Below are positions 23,606 to 36,144 of a stretch of 64,000 bases of DNA, in pieces. The stretch covers positions 6,071,696 through 6,135,695 of the forward strand of contig OZ038321.1 of NCBI GenBank assembly GCA_964035795.1, given 5' to 3'. The first letter of the stretch is position 1. Every line of letters begins with the position of its first letter. The notes under the pieces are model-generated. The model made no database searches. It was not told the DNA's origin and saw only the letters and a list, made by a program, of their open reading frames with translations. The DNA comes from Pterobdella sp. o SKG-2022. Lineage: Eukaryota > Annelida > Clitellata > Hirudinida > Piscicolidae. A program made the translations under genes and the position numbers.

Positions 23606-26600
23606 CTTGTTCTCTCCCCATGAGCCAATCTGCGCTTTTTTTCTGAATACTTTCATACGCTGCTATCTGGGCCCTGTGGTCAGAAGTTTTTAAAAGCATT
23701 CATACATAAAACAGATTTTTTAAATAATCTAATTTTTGAATTTTATAAAACAATTCTTTTGCTTTTTTAAAAGAATTAGTTGTTACAAGAAACTGTTCGA
23801 CAAAACGAATTATATAAAACTCACTGCATTTCATCCTCAGGCAGCTCCAACCCTCCTTTAATGAATATTCGGGAATAAAAAATGTTTCTTTCATTAGTTG
23901 TAAAAATTAAATTAAACTTTCAACATTGATCTACATTAGATTTTTATTTTTCATGAGTTTCTGTAGGAAAATCTAAATGTGCTAAGCTTGTTTATTCTCT
24001 TTTGCATTATATTTTATACAAAAAACTTATTTAATAAGACATAATGCAAATTCAAAAAATGCGATAGCTGCATTTATCACTTTTTGTTAAAACGTTAAAA
24101 GTTTTTTCAAAAAAAAAATTAAAATACTTAATTTTAAGATTATTATTATTATTATTCATTTGTGAGGCACGCAGTTTGCAAACCAGGTTTGCTGCAAAGA
24201 CGCTTGTGTAGCCCAAGAACTAGGGCAGAGAAATGTAGCTATAAAGATGCGGTTTTAAACGCTTGGGAAATGTTTAAGAGAAAGTCAAATACGCAGATTA
24301 AGTGAAAGAAATTTTATAAATGAGGGGTGATATGCGAAAAAGAGCGATGTGTAAAAGAGTTAGGAGAGACAGACTGGTACAGCCATAAACCAGATTTCAA
24401 AGACCTGAGAGACTCATGAGTCTATCTCATAGAAAGAAGCTTATATAAGAAAGCCGGCTGATTAAAATAAAGAACATTAGCGATGAGCCACAGTAACTTG
24501 AACTGGGTTCTCAGTGAAGGCGCTTGAGGCAAGCACGAGATGAAGAATAGTAGTCGGCTTGAAGAACAGTTTTGGCAGCGAAATTTTGAAAAGATTGCAA
24601 CTTAGAAATGAGTCAGTTTGGAAGTTTACAAAAAAAGAGTTACAATAGTCGAGCCTGGGAAGAACTAAAGAGATAGTCAAGGCAACGGCAGTGTTTAAGG
24701 TTAAGAATTTGCGTACTTGTTTGATTGCATGGAGATGTAAGTTGGATGCTTGTATAATCTGAGAGGCAAAGTGTGTGAAGTTAAGACTAGAATCAAGGGT
24801 TACACCTAGTATCTTTAGTTTACACGATATTGAAAGATTAGCTCCGTCAATGGTAGGATGTTTGCAATTGGACTGCCAACAAACATCACCTCACTTTTGG
24901 TGGGATTCAACACGGGATGATTGTTGGAAAACCAAGAAGTGAGTTCGGTGATGCATTCAAAAATTTTATTGAGACGGATGGAAATTAAGATGAGGCACCG
25001 GTAAAGAGAGTGATATCATTAGAAAATTGGTGATATAAAACGTTCTGCTTTTGTAAGAGCTCGCTAATAGAAGATGTGTATAAAGAAAAAAGTATGGGTC
25101 TAAGAACGGAGCCTTGGAGAACACCAAAACTAAAAGAAACAAAAGTAGAAAAAAGCTGCTTATTTTAAGTAATTGTTTGCGTCCGGAGAGATAGGAATAA
25201 AACCAGGATAAAGCCTTGCCAAAAATGTTTAAGTAGCCTTCAAGAATGGGCAGCATATTGAGATGTTCAATGATGTTGAAAGTTGCTGAAATATCTAGAC
25301 ACCAATACGGTTGCAGATCCGGTAGCACAGATGTTGCGGAGGCTATCGGTGATGTACAAAAGCGCAGTTTCCATTGAGTGATGAGAATGATACGCCGAGT
25401 GGAAGAGGTTGAAGTTACGCAGTAAAAAAACGTGAAAAAATAGTCTGTTGAGAAATTTACAAATAAACTGAATTTCTTAAAACCCAGTTTTATTAATGGT
25501 TTTTGGTAACATTTATGATGTAAGTTTTACCAGATTTCTTTTTTTGTGGGGAAGATATTTTTTTTTTAAGAACAGGGTCTGAAATGAATTAAGATGTAAA
25601 ACTCAATGAATTTTTAGTTTAATCGCTCATCACAATAAAATTCGTTTATAAAAAGCTTATTTTTACTAAGATTCTATTTATTTTCTACACCATTAGACAT
25701 TGAAATAAAAATAAAAAAGAAAGAATTATATAAAAAAAACCTTCAATTCCTAAAAATTTTTTACGTCTTTTCTCCATCTTTTCTTTTAGTTTCACCATTT
25801 TTTCCTGAGCTTTTTCTTTTCTATTTAATAAAGAGTTATTTGAATAGAGAAAGTTCAAAAATTAATTAGTTCGAGATTTTTATCATACTAAAACTTTTCT
25901 TAAATTTAAAATTTTTTTCCATCCATGCATTGATTGTAGTGATTCCAACCTGTCTCCAGTTATTGCCTCTTCAGTCGCTTTTGAAATATGAATTAAATTT
26001 TTTTGAATTTATTCATCGATTTTCAAATTCCGTTTCAATTCATTCAACTACTCCTACTATTGAAACTATGTTAAAACTAAACTTTGAATTATAATGAGTT
26101 ATGCATAAAATTGTTTGTTTTATCTAAAAAATAACATAGTTGTTTTAAACGATTAAAAGATAAGTTCCATTTTCAATATTAAACGAACTTTCTTTTTCCA
26201 AAAACTTGTTTCGTTTTTTTTCAAGCTTTTCTTTCAGTTGTTCCTTCTTATGATCAGCTTTTCTCTTTCTATAAATCAAAAACTACTTTAAATAGATTGA
26301 AAAAAAATTTAATAACCAAAATATTGAAAACATTTTTGTCTATTTTAGGCTAAATTTATTTCATTCATTTCAAAAAACTATTTTCTCATCGATGATAGAA
26401 CTTCTAAAAATGTTCATAAAACGATTTGACAATTTTTTTACGTCTATTTAGGGAAGAACTTTAGTAAATTTATTGATCAAAGTAAATAGCTAAAATTTTC
26501 GATAAGCTTTATCACAAAACATTAGTGAAAAACTATTGAAAATTACGAAGATCTTTGCGTAACGCATAAGAACCTTTCTTCGGGTGTCATCTCCATCTTT

Positions 26601-27149
26601 ATTTCTTCTTCTAGCTCTGAAAATGAGTTAACATATAAAAAAAAGTTTCTAAGATTTTTATTACATCTCATATATAAATTTTTCAAATATTAATATTTAG
26701 TTCTGACTCAGTTTCGATCGATGTATTAATAAAAACGTTAGAAATTAAATCAGAAGGTCTCAAGCTCAAGTCCAGGTCAAAGCTGACGGCTCAATGATGA
26801 ACTTTCTCAGACAAAAATATGATCATATAAAATTTAAACCCACATCCAGACTCAAAAAAGATGCAAACTTTTTTCACGTTACTTATCTAGGTGGGTTCAA
26901 TTAAGTTTTCGTTAGAAACAATATCCACGTACTAGGATTCTTGAAGCCCATTTTTTGACTAAGAAAAAGAAAAAAAATCCATCATTATCAAGTTATAAAA
27001 ACCATTCTTTCACTTAATCTTTGATCTTTTTGAAAACAACCACTAAAAGTTAAAAACCAAGACTATGGAATAAAAATCAGAAAGAAATAATAAAGGCACT
27101 GTTGACTCACCTATAGGCATGCTCATCCCTGGTAGTGCTTCAGAAAAGT
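23606..27149 (-). CDS. Micro-exon array locus M, block 4
   Basis: Seven phase-matched exons: 27111-27149 (FSEALPGMSMPI), 26574-26616 (LEEEIKMEMTPEE), 26189-26268 (KRKADHKKEQLKEKLEKKR), 25950-25977 (TEEAITGD), 25741-25820 (KEKAQEKMVKLKEKMEKRR), 23825-23852 (LELPEDEM), 23606-23673 (AQIAAYESIQ). The two basic-helix exons are both 80 nt, the same as 30748-30827. Their pattern, basic residues around K-M-x-x-L/K-x-K-M, then R-R-x-x-F-L, resembles the basic helix before the RING of UBR ligases. An L2/CR1-like fragment (24.1-25.4 kb) sits in the intron between 23852 and 25741 without disturbing the frame. Confidence 0.7.
24139..25425 (-). mobile_element. L2/CR1-like LINE 3' part, decayed
   Basis: Minus-strand frames show DISATFNIIEHLNML and LSWFYSYLSGRKQLL (RT domain) and VLPRLDYCNSFF (post-RT domain), with several frameshifts. 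The 3' end is an (ATT)n run at 24139-24162. Same family as 48285-49560. Confidence 0.85.
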
Positions 27150-27429
27150 CTGTAGAAAAATATGACTTCAAATTCATTCATATTTATTCATTAAATAAAA
27201 ATTTGAATTGAATGTTTTTATTAAAAACATTATAAGTTTCATTATTAGGTAATAAAATTCATAACATGATAAAAAATTTAATTCTGAGAAGTTTGCTCCC
27301 AATAAAATGTATTTAAATAATTTTTTTGAAAGCATTCCATTCTTTTTTATGAATTATTACAAACTAGAGTTTCAACCAATACTATTAAATTGTCAAAATA
27401 AATTATTTAGTATATTTCTGTCTTGAAGA

Positions 27430-30400
27430 GTTACGCCTGACTTGGTGAGGTAGCTTGCGTGCCTCAACAACCCGGGGAGCTATGTTGGTAGGTTTAACCA
27501 TGCCGATCAAGTCGAAGGGAAGAAACCAGACAAAATAAAATTCACACCTTTGGTATTGCAAGAAGGTGTCGTGATGCAGATATCAAAAAAGGATATCTTG
27601 GATCGTGCACACATTTCTGCTTAACGTATGCATCATTCGATCACCGGGGAAAAGATACTGCCTAAAATATAGAAACCACATCCGTAAGTGTAGTGGCACT
27701 TTTTATGTTCATCAGCAATTTGACAGACACTATAAATTTATGACTGAACAGCACTAGGGTTCATGCTCTAATAATCTGAGCATTGTGATCTATGGCAGTA
27801 CCAGAAATGGAAATGATGATAATGTATCTTCAAAACTTAATATAAAGGCTACATCGGATGACAGAGATCATCAAAGCTCAAAACTTTTTTTTAATCAATA
27901 CAAATTTACCTACGTTGCAACACTTAATGTGTGAACAATACGTCATGAATTCAAACGTCTTGAATTCACTGAAATCTTTCTCAAACCCAACACTTCTAAA
28001 CTGGGAATTTTTGACTAAAAATTGTGCACACTACTTCTGAGTATAATACAACCAACTATTTCAAACTTCTTGCATGTATATTGATCACTCAATCTGCCTG
28101 GAAAAATGCTCGTAAGGTTGCCTGTGAAAGTGTTAGACTACTAGTAAACAAAACTGCTGAAAGCGTCTTTTCAAACGTAAACTATATTAATGAAAGAATA
28201 ATCATAGCAACGTTTAAGCCAACAACCACAATTATTGTTAACTGAGCACCATAAGAAGGTACCCATAAAACCATTAAACATTACAACTCAATAGTCACTA
28301 TATACAACGTACCACAACAACATTTTTCAGTATTTGGGAATTTCAACGGATACATTGGTAAAGATGATGGAAAGTTCACCTATTATGAAAATGCGAAGAC
28401 CAATTGGCAATTGCTTTTCGATCTTTCTCAAGAGTGCAAAAGAAAAATTACAAACATTGAATTTGTGAAAAAAAACTGAACATACATCTCTGTGATGGAA
28501 AATACAAAATCTCAAGTGGATCTCATCCGTCAACAGGAAATAGGCCAACTCTGCGAAAACTGTTTCCGTTTACAATTCATTTTCCAGCATTGGCTCCGAT
28601 CACGTGTGTTAAGAGCAAAAGTTAAACTGAGTTTTCGTACAAAAAAAACAAAGAAAAATCCAACTTCAAGGATTACTGAGACGTGCTGACTATTTACAAA
28701 AAAAATTTTCACTTACTAAATTGCTTTGCTACTTTCTGTGATGAAAATAGCAACACTGATGTCCTCCAACGATAAAAATTTTCCATACAAGCCAGTAAGG
28801 AAACAACTGAAAACCTCATACCGAAAAATAAACGAAAACGCAAAGACGAAATTTTTGATGATCCAAGTGTTGTTCCAGCGTTTAAGGAAGCAGCTATGGA
28901 GAAAGGATTCACAAACGAGAACTGCCGACTGGAAGAGTTGAACTGCAATAACAAGCATCGTGAAATCTGGGAATCAAATAGTATTTCAGCCAAAATAATA
29001 ATTAAACTGGTATCTTTAAGGGTAAAGATAAAGTCGGAAGGGTCAAAACTGGCACAAACATACTGGGTCAGAAAACAAACATCAACAATATGTATGTCAG
29101 ATATCCGTTTTAATTTTCGAAATCTCACCCCGTCCTATCGTAGCAAATGTCTAAGGGTTTGTTCAAAAGTTAGTTAAAAACTGTTATAAATAATAGTAGT
29201 TTTCATGTTTTTGAGGATAATGAGCTTTGAAAATTTCAGAAATTAGACGTCCAACCTGGACTATCTGGATTTCAAGGTCTTTTCTAGTAGTTAGGCTTTG
29301 ATGGGTTCGGCACAGTTGTGCTCATCTAGTACACGATACAGGGTATTGGTTTTTTTTTCAAATCATCACTGAGAGTGGTTACTATTGTTGTTTTGTTTTT
29401 TTTTCTAAATTTATCGTAATTATAGTTGTTTTCAAAATAGATGTGCATGGCAATCTGAGCTGGAGTTTTCTTTTGGTAAGCTTAAAACATGTCCAAAAAG
29501 TGTCCATCGATATAGCATTATATTTTTGCTCATAGTACATTTTTTCGTTTCGGCGTTCAATTTCCCATTTTTGATTTCATCAACAATAAAAAAATCAAAA
29601 TCAAAACTGTCATCATGATTTACCAATCAAAAAAGGTGCTTTTACAATGAAAGAAGTCTGAAGCCAGATCAAGCATAGCCCTCAGTAAATCATCCTGGTT
29701 TGACAACTTTCCTCCAAAAATCATAAAATTTTGCAGCATTGCACATTCTCTACTTGCTTTTGCAAACGGTATAGCCATGAAATAGAATAAATTAAGTCAA
29801 TCAACAATATCATACAAGCTCCAAAGAAAAATGACCTAAGCTAAGACGGTAACTATCGTGGTATATCCCAGAATGTCTTTGCTGCTAAACTTGTTAACCG
29901 CATGATCTTGAATTGCCAAAACTGAGATGATTGTCTAAAACCAATCCACCGTTGGAATCAATACGTTGAATAAAGAAAAAATCAAAAATGTTGATGATTT
30001 CATATAATTTAGACCTTGGATTGATTTGATACCCAATGACATCAACGTCAGAAAAGCTCAGATCTAGGTAGCCTGAAATAAACTGCACAAGATTTGGAAA
30101 TCCAACTTGAACAAAAACCTTAAACTAAAGTTGTTAGTGTCGACAGTTGAAAGTGTGCTGATCTATGGCTGTGAGTCTTGGGCAATCAAAAAACAACAAC
30201 TAGATAGATCGATGGTACCTACACCAAGCTGTCACGATCTGTTCTGAAAATCACAATCGAAATTTCTACGAATATTTCTTAAAAGTCAAAAATAAAAGTA
30301 AAAAATAAAATAGACTGGCCATAGCAAGCAACGTGATGAATTAATCGCCTCCAAACTCATGCTTAGCAACTTGACAGAGATAGAGCTAACAGGGAAAAAA

Positions 30401-30540
30401 CAACTTTCCATAATACACTTCTCAATATCACAGACTGTAGAACAACACAAATACTCAGTACTGCAATGATGGACTATGAGAGCTGGAAGTCAAGAACTCG
30501 TGAACTCCGCGCTGACGCGCAGCAAGGGTACAGGTAAGTA
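27430..30540 (+). mobile_element. RTE-like non-LTR retrotransposon, decayed
   Basis: Plus-strand frames in order: an endonuclease stretch FGNFNGYIGKDDGKFTYYEN near 28330 and TKSQVDLI near 28510, a linker rich in Lys, RT remnants about 29.7-30.2 kb, and a C-terminal MMDYESWKSRTRELRAD near 30470. Many stops and frameshifts. It sits in the intron between array exons 30748 and 27149. Confidence 0.85.
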
Positions 30541-30747
30541 TTCTTCAAGCCAGCGACTCTAGTTTAAGTTAAGAAATATTAGTTATTTATATTTTTTCAG
30601 GCTAGATAATGTTTCTTAAATGAAAGTTTTAATGAATGATTCCAAATTTTATATAAGTTAAAAATATTTTTAAAAAAACTAAATTATATAAATAAGTTCA
30701 AAAAAAAGCTTATACTTGAAAATAATAATTGTTATTTTTTTTATTAC

Positions 30748-31878
30748 CTTCAAATCCTAATATTTGATTTCTCCTTTGAGCCATTTTCTTTTTCATCTTC
30801 TCCATTTTTCTACGTGCTTTTTCTTTTCTAATTAAAAAATTTAATTTTTAAATTTATTATAGAACTTTACATATTATTAATGAAGTTTTACTTATCTTGA
30901 GGACTTATCAACTGTTTCGATTGATCCAAATCTGAACATCAATTCAATTATTACATTTAAAATAGCAAAATATATCAATTAAGACTCAATTTCAAAGTTA
31001 TTCTTTAATTGATTGAATTTTTAAAAAATATTGAGTTTCTTCCAAAGTTCTAAAAATCTTAATTAAATATAAAGAATTATTCTAAATCTAAATATGAATA
31101 ATGATCTTGATGTTATTTTCACTTGAAAGTCTCGATTGCAAAAGCAACTCATCTGCTTGTAACTCTCCTAGCTGCTCTCTGAAGGAAGATTGAGTTCAGC
31201 TTACTTATTATTTTTGTGTTGTTTATATCATTTTCAATGCAAATATTGATAAAACTTCGAAATTATATAATTATTATTTAGAAAGAAAATTTTTAATTTG
31301 TGTAAAAAATTTGTTCATGCTAATAAATAGTAATCTACGTTTCCATATCAAAAAATGGCGTTATGGGAAAGACAAAAATATGATTTCCATCGCATCAAAT
31401 ACTTCAAGTACCAAAACCAAGAACCTGATTTCTGGACTTAGTCGTTTTTCTGAAATAGAGGAGCTTCCATATACATCCATTTCCAAGGCTGAGGAACGTT
31501 ACAGTGGGGTTTTTGATATTCAAGACATCAATATGTTATCAAAGTGTATAAGGCTTTTAAGCTTCGAGTATTATCGTGATGAGACTAACTACTCACTCGA
31601 GAATTTCGGTTTAACTAAGATAAAATTACTTACAATTTTATTTATTACTCTATCTAACTAATACAGATGATGTAACAAAAAACATCAATTATGAGGAATT
31701 TTTAATACATTTATTGAAAATCAAAAGCTATAATTTTCGATAAGTTTAGCCTTATTATATAACGTTAGCGAAAAAAATTGAACGGTAATTAAATATCAAA
31801 GAATACAAAATTTTTCTTCAGTTATTAACTACCAACCTCTTATAAAGTCATCCCTCTGATCAGCAAACGACTCAAAAT
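30748..31878 (-). CDS. Micro-exon array locus M, block 5
   Basis: Exons 31837-31878 (FESFADQRDDFIR), 31123-31178 (EQLGELQADELLLQSRLS), 30892-30931 (LDQSKQLISPQD) and 30748-30827 (KEKARRKMEKMKKKM, ending ILGFE). The last three junctions match in phase, and 30748 joins 27111 in phase across a 3.6-kb intron that holds an RTE-like element. The step from 31837 (ends one base) to 31123 (needs two) does not match, so either an exon is missing or one border is wrong. Exon 31123-31178 is acidic and helical. Confidence 0.6.
31675..31770. repeat. Family 1 repeat, single arm
   Basis: Runs from AAAACATCAATTATGAGG through AAAGCTATAATTTTCGATAA to ATAACGTTAGC. It is inside the intron between array exons 31837 and 31178. 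Confidence 0.75.
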
Positions 31879-32329
31879 CTGAATAGAAAGGTTTTGTGTA
31901 TTAGGAATTATAATGATATATAAAAATTTCTTATTTTAGTTTCAAAACTTGAACAAAAATTATTCGTCTGTACATCAGGTCAAATTCTGATTCGTAAGGA
32001 CAAGAATTATTTTTGTTAGTAAATTAAGTTAAAGCCTATTGAAACCCAATATTCCAAATGTAAATTTTGCGAGCCACAAAATATTATTTCAAAAACATCC
32101 CTACAATTACTTTCAATAACTTGTTATTGCTTAAACTTTACAAATATAAGTTTTACATTACATTATTTTTTAAAGAGAAAAGACATGTATTCATTTTCTA
32201 AGTTTGGCAAAATTAAATCTAAAAAAAAGGGAAGAATAACAAGTTATATGGCAATAGGAAATCAACTACAAACTAAATGATGGAATTAACTAACGATAAT
32301 AATGTAAACAAATTATAATAAAAAAATAA

Positions 32330-32352
32330 GTGTATATATATATATATTATAT
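32330..32352. repeat. Short TA-rich microsatellite
   Basis: A TATATATATATATATTATAT run in an otherwise featureless stretch (31.9-32.6 kb) of the locus M intron. Confidence 0.7.
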
Positions 32353-32589
32353 TGTTATGAAATGAAAAGGTGAGAAAACGAAACACAAGTATACGACAAG
32401 CTAAGAAGACACCGAACAGCGAATTGCTTGAACATTACCACATTATTTGGCTAGTGACAAACGTTCAAACAACCGTTTAGATTCTTTAGGCTAATCTTAA
32501 ATCAGACAAAAATGAAAAAGCATGAGAAACAAAGATACCAGATGTTTCAACCGTTAACGGAACGAAAATATGGCTATCTGCAAGACTTC

Positions 32590-34125
32590 GATATTTTTGT
32601 ATTTTCGCCATTTATGCTTGTTGGAAAGTCTAGCCGGTATTGGCTACAGTTTGAAGCAAGTGTAAAGGCGAAAAAGAATCAGAGCAGGTAACGTTCCAGA
32701 TGTGGCATTTGCCAGCCTTATAAAGGAAAATGGTAAGCCCATCAGGCCGTTTGCCGTCTTTTCTGTCAAGGCCTACTGTTTCTAGCTGACTGGGAAACCC
32801 AGCTTTGTCTAAGACGCGTTTGATTAAATCGTTTAGTGCACGATGTCTAGGAATGCGTCCAGCACTTAGTTTGCAGAATAACGGTTGTCTGCTAAGAATG
32901 TCTATTTGAGCTCCATTTGTGCGGCGAGCATAAACGCAATCCAAGACGGAGTGATATCGCAATCCTGAAAGATTAGTCGTCTAGCAGCCCGCCCTTTTGC
33001 TGAGTTTGGCAAACAGTTCAGCCAGGCACCGTAGCAATTTTGAGAGGCAGAAACTAAGAATGCAAGTTTGTGTTGGTTCAAAGTTTTTTCCGATTAGCTG
33101 AAAAACGCTTCACACATAGATTTATCCCAATTGCGTTGGAATTTAGGTTTGGAGGTAATTTGAAGATCTTTTCCCACCCAGGCTTCCGTCGCTGTAACGA
33201 ATTCGACTTCTGACCTGTGCCCGTTAGTGTTATTGAAAACATCATGTCAGCCCCTGTAGCTCAATTGTTGAGCATTAGACTAATTATCTAAAGTTACCAG
33301 GTTTAATCCCGCGTGGGCCGACTGTTAGCACCTGTTTCACGGTGTATTTTCGCTACATTAAATTTGTAGCAAGTGCAAGATTGGAGGGTGAACGAAAACC
33401 ACTTCCCCATGTTTAACCGGCTCGCAACCAGCCTGTGTCATCAAAATTGATATTTCCAATTTTGGCGGCTTCTTTTCTGAGCGTTTGCTCATATTTTAGT
33501 AGAAGCACATGTTCGTGATAGCTAAGGGAGCACTTTAGAATGAAGAGGAGTTTATGTATAGCAAGACAATTTTTAAAGAAAAAAATGCTTGATGGGCACT
33601 TAGATAAGACAATCTATTAATCATTATGAGCAGCCGAGAGTATTTGGCTGAAAGTGAATCTTTGACTGCAGAGCTTAAAATTGGTGCTCCAAGCATTATT
33701 AGCTTCTTAGGGGAGATGATCTGGACCTCTTTCAAGATGCTTCGGATTTTTTCTAATGCCTTTTGAAAATCGACCGCGTTCAAATCTAAGTTTACGCCTT
33801 CAGCTTTTGACGCGTTTATTTTAAGACCGATCATAGAGAGGGCAGGAATGATGGTTCTCAAAGCATGAATGATTTTGTCAACTGGTCCTCCTAAAGTTGC
33901 ATCGTCTAAATAGCATATATTAAAGGGTGCGGAAACCGACCTTGCTATGTCGTCAAAAGCTAAAGCGAGTAGTAAGGGGCCGATAGGATCACCTTGGTGA
34001 AAACCGGATGCAGTTGATATTATTTGGTCCTTACATTATCAATGTAATATTAGATACTTTTTTCAAAGGCTTTGTCCCCTCTGGTTGTTGACTGCTCCCA
34101 TTTTTTTCGGGATATCTCCTTTCTT
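32590..34125 (-). mobile_element. Non-LTR retrotransposon 3' half
   Basis: Minus-strand frames include SMIGLKINASKAEG and AALNDLIKRVL-like stretches, KRPDGLTIFLYKAGK and CHIWNVTCSDSFSPLHLL, typical of a widespread invertebrate LINE family with a WDVTC-x-DTFAPSHL C-terminal motif. A SINE is nested at 33247-33377. The insertion may have destroyed an array exon. Confidence 0.82.
33247..33377 (+). mobile_element. SINE nested in a non-LTR element, 3'-truncated
   Basis: Complete tRNA-like head (GTCAGCCCCTGTAGCTCAAT through GTGGGCCGAC) and tail up to GTAGCAAGTG, where the host LINE sequence resumes. It is inserted in opposite orientation into the element at 32590-34125, so it is younger than that element. 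Confidence 0.82.
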
Positions 34126-34382
34126 TCAAATTGTTCAATACATTTAAAGTTGTTTAATTGTAACTATAATTAAAAGTTCTATTTCATGTTTTGCGTTCGA
34201 TTCAATTGAATTCTCTGTGTTTAAGTGAACATTTGAAGAGTTCCAGAAAATTCATATGCAAACTTCAGTTATTTAAATGTACATGGCATTTGCAAAAATT
34301 ATAAGTATGAAGCAACAAAAAATCTATATCATAGAATAATGTTGTTAGTAGATTAAAATATATGTTGCCAGCCACAATAAAC

Positions 34383-35290
34383 CTTTCCTCGGAATTGTCT
34401 CTGCGATCTTTTTGCTCTCTTTTGGAAGCTCAAAATTGAAAAAAAAATGTATTATTGTTGTTGTTATTGTACCAGTAAAAAAACAATGTGGTTCAAAAAT
34501 CGACAAAGTTTTTTTTGAGCCTAACTGCCTCTATAGAATACTTGGTGGTTAGACTTATAAAACTTTTATCGATTAATAAGCCATTCTTTTTCGTGAACTT
34601 AGTGTTGGCTCATTGAAATTTCAAATCATCAAATGATAATTATTTTTTCATTAATTTCACTGTTAACCGTGTGAAGCACACTTAAAATGAGTTTACATTG
34701 TTTTATACAAAAATTAATGAGTTTTTGGTTTTTTAGTTGCTTTTTTCAATAATTAATAAATTCTATTTCAAATCATTTTATAATATATCACAAAAAATTC
34801 ATAGCTAAAAATTCTAATTTTTGTTGATTTTTCTATTAAAAATTAATATTCTATTTAGGTTATAATCCATTTTTAATTTTTCCAAAAACAGCCATATATT
34901 AACTAACAATTAAATCGAAACTTTACTTAATGATATTAGGTATAACCGAAATTTAAAAAAAATTTTTTAAATTAAAATTTATACCTCGTTTGATTTTTCC
35001 TGACATTCAGAATATGCTAATTTTTTAACGATAAAATTCTACAAAATCTGCCCAACAAAAATTATTTCAAAAACCAAACTTAAAAATGCAAAGATGATCA
35101 AAAATTTGAAAGTTCAAAAATTTGTTTATAAAAACATGTTTTCCAACATAATTTGTAAACATTTCAAAAATTGATATGTTTTCTATGTTATAGTCAAAAA
35201 CTTTTTTGTGGACTTCGAAAATTTCATAATTTTCATATATGAAATATAAATTTTTAATTCATTCAAAAAACCTTTTCTTTCCACCATCAT
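34383..35290 (-). CDS. Proposed 5' end of micro-exon locus M
   Basis: First coding exon 35272-35290 (ATG at 35288-35290 gives MVERK; a second in-frame ATG lies just upstream) and exon 34383-34428 (SKREQKDRRDNSEE). They join in phase and give a very charged N-terminus with no signal peptide. The second ends in two bases, so a basic-helix exon starting with one base should follow. None is visible between 31.9 and 34.4 kb, where a non-LTR element is inserted. The next upstream gene ends about 0.85 kb away at 36145, so this is a reasonable gene start. The true transcription start is not identifiable. Confidence 0.5.
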
Positions 35291-35299
35291 CTCGCATTT

Positions 35300-36140
35300 G
35301 CTAAAAGGCCCATATTCTCCTCTTTCACAAACACATTAGAAGCTTCTAGAAATTAACGTTAGAGCAAAATTTTGCTTAAATGACTGATGGTAGCTGTTAC
35401 CTACCTAATAAAACATAGAATTGAAAGTGTATGAGTGATATAACTTCCTAGATGGTAGCATACCGTATAATATAAAATAAATTCTTAAACGTTTAAATGG
35501 TTAAACGATCAATTTTCACTCACTACTCTGTTTTGACTTTTATTTTGTTCATTTTTCAAAAATTAGTCGTATTTCCCTTTTTTAGCTTCATTATACATTT
35601 TTATTTCCTACAAGCGTTTTCTTATAGATTTAAATTTAAACAAGAAACGTTCGTAGAGGCATATTATAAGAGTAAAATTTAAACTACCGAATGACGGAAA
35701 AATAAATTAGGAAATTGGTGTTTTACCAAACGGATCTATTATAGTTTTTGAATATTTTAGAATTTCAAAAGTAAATTTGTTTCTATAATTTTTCAAATAT
35801 TCATGTGGCCTAGAAACGCTTGAGTTTCATGTCACTATAATCCCATTGGTTGTTGCATAATGTTGTAACAAGCATGAGCTTGCAAGTTTTATGCAGATGC
35901 CAAAATGCCGTTGTAAATTTTAATATAACTTATCGTGCTTTTAAACATGATGAGAAAAATAGAAATGAAACAAAACCATTTATTGAACTAAAATTGCAAA
36001 CGCAAAATATTCTAAACTCAACTAATATTCAGAGTAAAATTGCATAAAAAGTAATTTAGGAGTACAAAATGTTATCAAAAAAACTTGTCTAAAACATAAA
36101 AATTTTCTTAATTTCAAACCGAACAACTTTTAAAACAAAA
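35300..36140. other. Gap between locus W stop and locus M start
   Basis: About 0.85 kb with no convincing exon. An AATAAA on the minus strand (near 35980) lies about 165 nt past the locus W stop and may serve its polyadenylation. Plus-strand open stretches here (35497-35682, 35850-36047) are A+T-rich with no splice or homology support. Confidence 0.5.
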
Positions 36141-36144
36141 GTTA

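Noticed and set aside
31311..31661. Plus-strand open frame of 116 codons as a gene
   Set aside because: No homology, no splice support, and it lies in an array intron beside a family 1 repeat; kept only as unexplained sequence.
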